Below the pieces are notes generated by a model. It made no database searches, was not told where the DNA came from, and saw only the letters and a list, made by a program, of their open reading frames with translations. Below, in pieces: positions 58,754-64,000 of a DNA stretch of 64,000 nt; the stretch's first letter is position 1, and each line of letters begins with the position of its first letter. The DNA comes from Microlunatus speluncae (lineage in GTDB: Bacteria; Actinomycetota; Actinomycetes; Propionibacteriales; Propionibacteriaceae), in assembly GCF_009299835.1 (NCBI RefSeq), contig NZ_VKCZ01000019.1, forward strand, positions 620,001-684,000. The letters are read 5' to 3'. Both the position numbers and the translations under genes were made by a program.

Positions 58754-60520
58754 ATGTCGCGAAAGTGGCGCGTTAGCACGCGTCTGGCTGCAGCTGCCGT
58801 GGCTGCCGGATCGGTGTTGTCCTTTTGGGCCATCACTCCGGCGTCCGCACTGCCGACTGATCGGGCGGAGGCGGAGGGTCGTTTCCTGAGCGCTTCCGGT
58901 GCACTCGATCTCGATGACATCGCCGCACTCAAGCCGGTTTACCGCGGTGACTCGAGCAACAACGACCCGGCCGTCGAAAAGAACAACCTCCAGGCCGAAC
59001 TGCTGGACTCCATCGACCTCGATGTCATCGGCCCTGATGGCGAAGGCTCGTTGGGTAGTGGTGGTGATCTGCTCGGCGCCGGCGTGGTCGGGCAGTACGC
59101 GAAGGCGGAGAAGGACGGCGTGCCGTTCGCCTCTTCCGGCGCGATCAACGACGACGGCGCGATCGAGCTGGCCGGCGACGATGATGAGGGCAAGGCCGAG
59201 GACAACGCGTTCATCGACCTGACCGATTTCCTGGTCGACAACGACTTGGACGACCTGGTGGCCCAGGCCCGGCTCGAGGTGGGCGCTCTCTCCGCGACCG
59301 CCACGTACGACGAGAACGGCGACCCGGTCGGCGACTACCAGGTCGGTGACGTGAAGCTGGTCCTGGACGTCACGCTGCTCGACGAGCTCGACCTCGGTGA
59401 TCTGCTCGACGACCTCGGTCTGTCCGACGAGGACGGCGACGGCGTGCTCAACCTGGCGGCGGCAGAAGAGGGCGATGATCGCGACCTCGGCGAACTGCTG
59501 ACCGGCGACGACGGCGCGGTGTCGATCGATCTCAACGAGGGCGAGATCATCGTCGACCTCGAGGAGTTGATCAAGTCCAAGGGTGGCGACTACGCCAAGG
59601 GTCTGAACGAGCTGCCGGCGAACACCGAGCTCATCGATGGTGATCTGCTGGAGGCCGCCCTGCAGGGCGCCGGCAACACGGTCGAGAAGCTGCTCAACGA
59701 ACTGCTGGGCGAGGATCTGCTGGATCTGGATCTGCTCGGGAGTGATTCGGGTCTGCTCGACGACCTGATCGGCAAGGACGGTGTGATCGATCTGGGTGAC
59801 GACCTGTTCGACTCCATCTCCGAGAACGTCCTGTCGGTCAAGGCCAACGTGCAGGAGAACCCGGGCGAGTTCACCGATCCGCGGGCGACCGGGGAGTCGG
59901 AGGACGAGGGTGAGGGCATCCTGTCCGCTGCCGCCACCACCGAGGGCTCCTTCACGCAGCGCGCGCTGAAGATCACCGTGCTCCCGGACGAGAGCGGTGA
60001 CGACGAGGACGCGCTCGCCGTCGTCAATCTGGCCTCGGCCACGGTCCGCCAGGCCGATGACAACTCGTCGGTCGACGACGATGCTGCTGCTGACGATGAC
60101 GCTGCTGCCGATGATGACGCTGCTGCCGATGATGACGCTGCTGCCGATGATGACGCTGCTGCTGATGATGACGCTGCTGCCGATGATGACGCTGCTGCCG
60201 ATGATGACGCTGCTGCTGACGATGACGCTGCTGCCGATGATGACGCTGCTGCCGATGATGACGCTGCTGCTGACGATGACGCTGCTGCCGATGATGACGC
60301 TGCTGCTGACGATGACGCTGCTGCCGATGATGACGCCGCTGCTGATGACGATGCTGCTGCCGACTACGCGGCCGCTGCTGATGGTGGCGATGGTGAGCTG
60401 CCGAACACCGGCTCCAACCTGCCTGTCGGCCTGCTGGCCGGGGCCGGGGCCCTGGTGCTCGCCGGTGGTACGACCGCTGTGGTCGGCCGCCTCCGGCGCA
60501 ACGGCGGATCAGCCCTCTGA
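58754..60520 (+). CDS. LPXTG-anchored surface protein with AAADDD repeats (choice-of-anchor G type), copy 2
   Basis: The 588-residue protein is a close paralogue of 27027-28760: the same signal peptide type, EAEGRFLSASGALDL, GVVGQYAKAEKDGVPFASSG, and the long acidic body with LNELLGEDLLDLDLLG. It has 15 AAADDD units (residues 444-533), then the LPNTG motif and a hydrophobic helix with a basic tail. Long stretches are nearly identical to copy 1 while the Leu/Asp section differs, which suggests recombination between copies. Start 58754 is chosen because GGTAGGGAGAA precedes it. Confidence 0.88.
   Translation: MSRKWRVSTRLAAAAVAAGSVLSFWAITPASALPTDRAEAEGRFLSASGALDLDDIAALKPVYRGDSSNNDPAVEKNNLQAELLDSIDLDVIGPDGEGSLGSGGDLLGAGVVGQYAKAEKDGVPFASSGAINDDGAIELAGDDDEGKAEDNAFIDLTDFLVDNDLDDLVAQARLEVGALSATATYDENGDPVGDYQVGDVKLVLDVTLLDELDLGDLLDDLGLSDEDGDGVLNLAAAEEGDDRDLGELLTGDDGAVSIDLNEGEIIVDLEELIKSKGGDYAKGLNELPANTELIDGDLLEAALQGAGNTVEKLLNELLGEDLLDLDLLGSDSGLLDDLIGKDGVIDLGDDLFDSISENVLSVKANVQENPGEFTDPRATGESEDEGEGILSAAATTEGSFTQRALKITVLPDESGDDEDALAVVNLASATVRQADDNSSVDDDAAADDDAAADDDAAADDDAAADDDAAADDDAAADDDAAADDDAAADDDAAADDDAAADDDAAADDDAAADDDAAADDDAAADDDAAADDDAAADYAAAADGGDGELPNTGSNLPVGLLAGAGALVLAGGTTAVVGRLRRNGGSAL
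60083..60352 (+). repeat. In-frame 18-bp tandem repeats encoding AAADDD (15 units)
   Basis: Fifteen units encode Ala3-Asp3 without interruption. Most units are GCTGCTGCC-GATGATGAC or GCTGCTGCT-GACGATGAC, a more homogeneous set than copy 1, which suggests more recent expansion. The start residue (444) is the same as in copy 1. Confidence 0.95.
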
Positions 60521-60561
60521 GCTCGATCTGGGCATGATCATCATCACTAGCTGATCAACGG

Positions 60562-60598
60562 ATTCGGCTCCTCGTACCTTGGGTGCGAGGGGCCGAAT
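60562..60598 (+). terminator. Hairpin terminator of LPNTG protein 2
   Basis: ATTCGGCTCCTCGTACC pairs with GGGTGCGAGGGGCCGAAT apart from small mismatches, and CTCTTTGT follows, close to a T-rich tail. It is the counterpart of 28803-28832. Confidence 0.85.
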
Positions 60599-60637
60599 CT
60601 CTTTGTCAGAACTGATCGCCCGGTGGCGCGCAGCCCC

Positions 60638-61849
60638 TCAGACGAGCCGGCTGGGCAGACCGTGGCGGGCGAGCACGTCCTCGAGGGCGAAGATCGCCAT
60701 GCCCGCGGTCACCGGGTTTCGGCCGACTTCGAGCGGCTGGATGCTCACGACGTCGAGCGAGGCCTCCAGGGCCTGAGCCGGCACAAGCTCAGTGAGGCGC
60801 GGCATGATCCAGGTCTGCAACGCGCTGAACATCCAGCCACACAACAGGATCCGGTCCGGGTTGAGCAGGTTGACCACGTCGCCCAGACCGTACGCCAGCG
60901 AAGCGCAGGTGCGGTCGAGCAGCGCCATCATCGTCGGGTCGTCCGCCTCGAGGCCGGCGGCGACGGCCGCGATGAACGCGTCCTGGTGCAGCGCGACGGC
61001 GGGGTGGTCGGGGGCGAGCTCGGCCAGGGTCGCCTGCATTCCCGGCACACCGACGTAGGCCTCGACGCAGCCGCGGCGGCCGCAGCGGCAGGGGCGCCCG
61101 TCCTGGACGAGAGTGGTGTGGCCCCACTCGCCGGCGTTGTTGCAGGTGCCGCGGACCAGCCGTCCGTTGATCGCGATCCCGGCCCCGACCCCGGTGCCGA
61201 GGTTGACCACCACCATCGTGTCGGTGGAGGGGCCGTTGTCCAGCCACAGCGCGGCCACCGTGACCGCCTTGAGCGGGTTGTCGAGGTGGACCCCGACGCT
61301 CAACCCGAGCTCCGGCTCGAGCTGGTCGCGCAGGTTGACCTGGTGCCAGTCCCAGTTCGGGGCGAACACAGAGACGCCGGTGCTGGGCATGACCTGCCCG
61401 GGCACCGAGATGCCGATGCCGGCCACCGCGTCGGGGTGGACGCCGGCCCGGGCGAGCGCTCCGTGCACCGCGGCCACCACGCCGGCGATCACCGTGCGCG
61501 GCTGGTTGTCGGTGTCGTCGAGCGGCTCGCTGTGCTCGGCCAGGTGTTCCAGCGAAAGGGAGTAGATCGCCGCGGTGGCGTACGTCTCGGCGATGTCGAC
61601 CCCGACCAGCCGCAACGGTTCGTCGCTGATCGCCAGCTTCGACGACGGACGCCCGACCGAGGCACCCTTGCCGACCACGTGGACCAGGCCGGCGTCCAGC
61701 AACTCCGCGACGACGTTGGCCACGGTGGCGGTGCTGAGCGTGGTCGCCACCGCGAGATCCTGCCGCGTGGCCGTGCCGGAGGACAGCAGTTGGCGCAGCA
61801 CGGCGAACCTGCTCTCGCTGCGGATGTCACTCGCTGATCGCGTTCCCAC
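60638..61849 (-). CDS. ROK-family regulator/sugar kinase
   Basis: The 403-residue protein has an N-terminal winged helix (FAVLRQLLSSGTATRQDLAV, TLSTATVANVVAELLDAGLV) and a ROK domain with VVNLGTGVGAGIAINGRLVR, GEWGHTT and the zinc motif PCRCGRRGCVEAYVG. It is a NagC/XylR-type repressor that senses phosphorylated or free sugars. The GTG start at 61849 is preferred. It lies 64 bases after the GH2 gene stop on the same strand, so it probably regulates that enzyme. Confidence 0.9.
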   Translation of the reverse strand: MGTRSASDIRSESRFAVLRQLLSSGTATRQDLAVATTLSTATVANVVAELLDAGLVHVVGKGASVGRPSSKLAISDEPLRLVGVDIAETYATAAIYSLSLEHLAEHSEPLDDTDNQPRTVIAGVVAAVHGALARAGVHPDAVAGIGISVPGQVMPSTGVSVFAPNWDWHQVNLRDQLEPELGLSVGVHLDNPLKAVTVAALWLDNGPSTDTMVVVNLGTGVGAGIAINGRLVRGTCNNAGEWGHTTLVQDGRPCRCGRRGCVEAYVGVPGMQATLAELAPDHPAVALHQDAFIAAVAAGLEADDPTMMALLDRTCASLAYGLGDVVNLLNPDRILLCGWMFSALQTWIMPRLTELVPAQALEASLDVVSIQPLEVGRNPVTAGMAIFALEDVLARHGLPSRLV

Positions 61850-61913
61850 GTCGCTCGGGCCTCCTCTCCTCTTCGCCCTCCCTGTTCGCCGGCGCGGCTC
61901 CGACCGGAACCGA

Positions 61914-64000
61914 TCAGTCGGCCGGCAGCTGGACGACGACGTCGCGCAGTCCGGGGGCCCGCAGCGTTACGGTGGCACCGGCTCCGCGCACGTACGCGAT
62001 CAGCATGCCGTCCAGGGTCGACCGGTGCGCAGCGGGGTAGGGCGTGGTGTCGGAGAGGTCACCGTTGTCCAGCCCCAGCAGGTCGCCGCCGTCGAGGTCC
62101 GCGGTGATCATCACCTCACCCCGCGCGGGGCGTCCGTGCCGATCGAGGATCCGGCACACGAGCTGGTGCACCCGCGCGCGACCGCCGGCGATGCGGTCGA
62201 GCTCGGCCCGCCGGAGCTCGGGAGCGGTCCAGACCTCGGCCGCCAGCGCGACCGGCTCCGTGCCCGGAGTCAGCTCGTCGCGCAGCGTCGTGTCGCCGAC
62301 GAGCGCTTCGGCTGTGATGCCGTGGCTCCCGGGGGTGACGGTGCCGCGCCAGAAGCCGAGCTCGGCGTCGAAGACCATCTCGACCGGTTCCGACCCGCAG
62401 CTGACGCTCACCTTGTCGGCGTTGGTGAAGCAGGCCACCTCGTGCTCGCCATCGGTCACCCAGCGACGGCTGAAGTGCCAGTCGCCGTTCGATCCGACCT
62501 GGCGGACGGCGAGCCGGACCATCGGGTCGTCGGACCACCAGCTGCGCCGCAGGTGCCAGCGCTCCTTGGGAAATCCGGCGGTGGTCAGCAGGCCGGCCGT
62601 CGACCCGTGACTGGGCCAGCCGCGGGTTTCGCCGAGGAAGTCGATCCCGGTCCACAGGAACTGGCCGGCGACGAACTCCTGGTCGACGACGTGACGCCAG
62701 GCCTCGTAGCTGTGCGAGTTCTCGCTGCCGAGGAAGGGGAGAGCGGGGAATCGGCGGTGATCATCGGCGTAGCGGTGCTCCTTGTAGTTGTAGCCGATCA
62801 GGTCGAGGTGATCGAACAGGCCGGTCGTGCTCGACAGCTCCGGGAACGCCGCGGCGAACGTCACCGGACGGCTGGGATCGTGCGCCCTGACGACGGCGGC
62901 GAGCTCCTTGGCGATCATGGTCAAGCGCCGGATGTCGGGTCGATGCGGGTCGTAGGCCCGTTCGGCGGCCGGCTTGTTGGCGTCGTTGTTTCCGGTCATC
63001 TCCAGGAACTTCGGGCTGGCGTACGGGTCGTTGGGGTAGTCGATCTCGTTGCCGATGCTCCAGGCGATCACCGAGGGGTGGTGCCGGTGCGCTTCGACCA
63101 TCGCCGCCAGGTCGCGGACGTGCCATTCGGGGAAGTCGTGGGCGTAGCCCTCGTGCTTCGGCGGATAGACGTTGTGGCCCTGCCACCACTTGTTCTTGGG
63201 ATTCTCCCACTCGTCGAAGGCCTCGTCGATGACGTAGAGACCGAGCAGGTCGCACAGGTCGTACAACTCCGGGGCGTGCGGGTTGTGTGCCATCCGGACG
63301 GCGTTGCAGCCGCCCTCCTTGAGCATCAGCAGGCGGCGCAGCCACACCTCGGCCGGCACCGCGGTCCCCAACGGACCGGCGTCCTCGTGCAGGCAGACCC
63401 CCCGCAGGACCCGACGTTCGCCGTTGATCAAGAAGCCGGTGTCCGGGTCGAAGGCGATGGTTCGCAGGCCGGTCACCTGCTCGTGCCGGCTCGGCTCATC
63501 GTCGTCAACCTTGATCATCGTGACGAGTCGGTAGAGGTGGGGATGATCATCCGACCAGAGGTGCGGCTCCGAGACTCGGAGCAGCGTCGAAAGTTCGACC
63601 ATGCCGCGCGCCGGTACGTCGAGCGTCTGTTCGTTCCCTGAGCTTGTCGAAGGGGGAGGCCCGATCTGGTTTGGCACTTCGACAAGCTCAGTGCGCGGAG
63701 GACCAATCGGCTCGAGCCGATGATCAACGATCACCCGACGCACCTCGTCGGTGTGGTTTTGCAGCTGCTGCACGACTTCGACCTCGGCCAGGTCCGGCCC
63801 CGCGGAGCGGGTGGTGATCATGGACCCGTGGCGGGCGATCGAGACCGCATCGTGGGTCTCGATCTCGACCCGGCGGGTGAGGCCGGAACCGTTGTACCAG
63901 CGGGAATCCGCCAGGTCGCGGTGATCAACCCGGATGCTGATCACCAGGTCGTCGCCGGGGGCGTAGCCGACGATCTCGGTCAGCTCGAACGCGAATTCGG
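61914..64000 (-). CDS. GH2-family beta-glycosidase, 5' end outside the window
   Basis: The protein is open from the right edge and ends at 61914 (at least 694 residues). GH2 features are RWYNGSGLTRRVE, WSDDHPHLYRLV, acid/base Glu in IAWSIGNEIDYPNDP and nucleophile Glu in PFLGSENSHSYE, plus a C-terminal beta domain. It probably cleaves beta-galactosides, beta-glucuronides or similar in the cytoplasm. A dispersed palindromic repeat is inserted in frame at 63638-63691 between two sugar-binding-type domains. The ROK gene follows after 64 bases. Confidence 0.9.
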   Translation of the reverse strand, partial: EFAFELTEIVGYAPGDDLVISIRVDHRDLADSRWYNGSGLTRRVEIETHDAVSIARHGSMITTRSAGPDLAEVEVVQQLQNHTDEVRRVIVDHRLEPIGPPRTELVEVPNQIGPPPSTSSGNEQTLDVPARGMVELSTLLRVSEPHLWSDDHPHLYRLVTMIKVDDDEPSRHEQVTGLRTIAFDPDTGFLINGERRVLRGVCLHEDAGPLGTAVPAEVWLRRLLMLKEGGCNAVRMAHNPHAPELYDLCDLLGLYVIDEAFDEWENPKNKWWQGHNVYPPKHEGYAHDFPEWHVRDLAAMVEAHRHHPSVIAWSIGNEIDYPNDPYASPKFLEMTGNNDANKPAAERAYDPHRPDIRRLTMIAKELAAVVRAHDPSRPVTFAAAFPELSSTTGLFDHLDLIGYNYKEHRYADDHRRFPALPFLGSENSHSYEAWRHVVDQEFVAGQFLWTGIDFLGETRGWPSHGSTAGLLTTAGFPKERWHLRRSWWSDDPMVRLAVRQVGSNGDWHFSRRWVTDGEHEVACFTNADKVSVSCGSEPVEMVFDAELGFWRGTVTPGSHGITAEALVGDTTLRDELTPGTEPVALAAEVWTAPELRRAELDRIAGGRARVHQLVCRILDRHGRPARGEVMITADLDGGDLLGLDNGDLSDTTPYPAAHRSTLDGMLIAYVRGAGATVTLRAPGLRDVVVQLPAD
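63638..63691. repeat. REP-like palindrome inserted in frame in the GH2 gene
   Basis: CTGAGCTTGTCGAAG (63638-63652) and CTTCGACAAGCTCAG (63677-63691) are perfect 15-bp inverted arms. The minus-strand translation reads PPRTELVEVPNQIGPPPSTS then SGNEQ, a low-conservation linker. The same core lies in the intergenic element at 29291-29397. Confidence 0.8.

Noticed and set aside
1..64000. Prophage, insertion sequence or replication origin
   Set aside because: No transposase, integrase, capsid, terminase, replication-initiation gene or origin-type repeats were recognised.

Overview
The window is high-GC chromosomal DNA from an actinobacterium. The evidence is the codon use, the many GTG starts, GTGA/ATGA stop-start overlaps, Tat-exported ferritin-like proteins, a SARP regulator, an ANTAR remnant, class E sortase and several ECF sigma/anti-sigma pairs. 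The gene content and the density of TGATCA words suggest Propionibacteriaceae (Microlunatus-like), but that is inference only. No rRNA, intact tRNA, CRISPR array, integrase or transposase was found.

Bases 1-5,450 form a small accessory island. It holds a ribbon-helix-helix/YfbU gene followed by a frameshifted gene; an XRE-ImmA metallopeptidase overlapping a protein with a zinc site like that of tRNA-guanine transglycosylase (TGT); and a convergent three-gene operon whose winged-helix gene sits next to a perfect 18-bp palindrome. It ends at a tRNA 3'-end remnant (5,423-5,452). The same 30 bp recurs exactly at 35,912-35,941, so the two sites look like old attachment sites bracketing about 30.5 kb.

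Bases 5,600-18,400 carry methyltransferases, hydrolases and regulators: a LuxR-type AAA regulator, a SARP fused to an alpha/beta hydrolase and divergent from a methyltransferase with paired operators, and assorted small proteins. Bases 18,400-28,800 are an envelope and stress block: a DUF4394 protein, a class E sortase, three Tat ferritin-like proteins, an ECF sigma/anti-sigma pair, an acidic Leu/Asp-rich secreted protein and the first of two LPNTG surface proteins with AAADDD repeats. Bases 29,800-35,900 look like a glycan-use locus (lectin-like propeller, TIM-barrel protein, DeoR/LacI-type regulator, sialidase, NAL/DHDPS-family lyase).

Bases 36,000-38,350 are an iron locus: an IdeR/DmdR-like box, a siderophore-binding lipoprotein and an enterochelin-esterase-like hydrolase. 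Then come an AraC regulator divergent from a phytanoyl-CoA-dioxygenase-like gene; an overlapping three-gene toxin-antitoxin-like operon with two tandem operators; an ECF sigma/anti-sigma pair; a polysaccharide deacetylase; formaldehyde dehydrogenase with an NHL protein; and a TetR/DUF899 regulon with five operator copies. Bases 49,089-56,633 are a six-gene operon of GH51 arabinofuranosidase and a dipeptide/oligosaccharide-type ABC importer, with a divergent LacI regulator.

The second LPNTG protein (58,754-60,520) repeats the first one together with a roughly 0.7-kb conserved leader containing a conserved hairpin. This is the most unusual regulatory feature of the window. The right edge holds a ROK-family protein and a GH2 glycosidase that contains an in-frame repetitive palindromic element and is cut by the window end.
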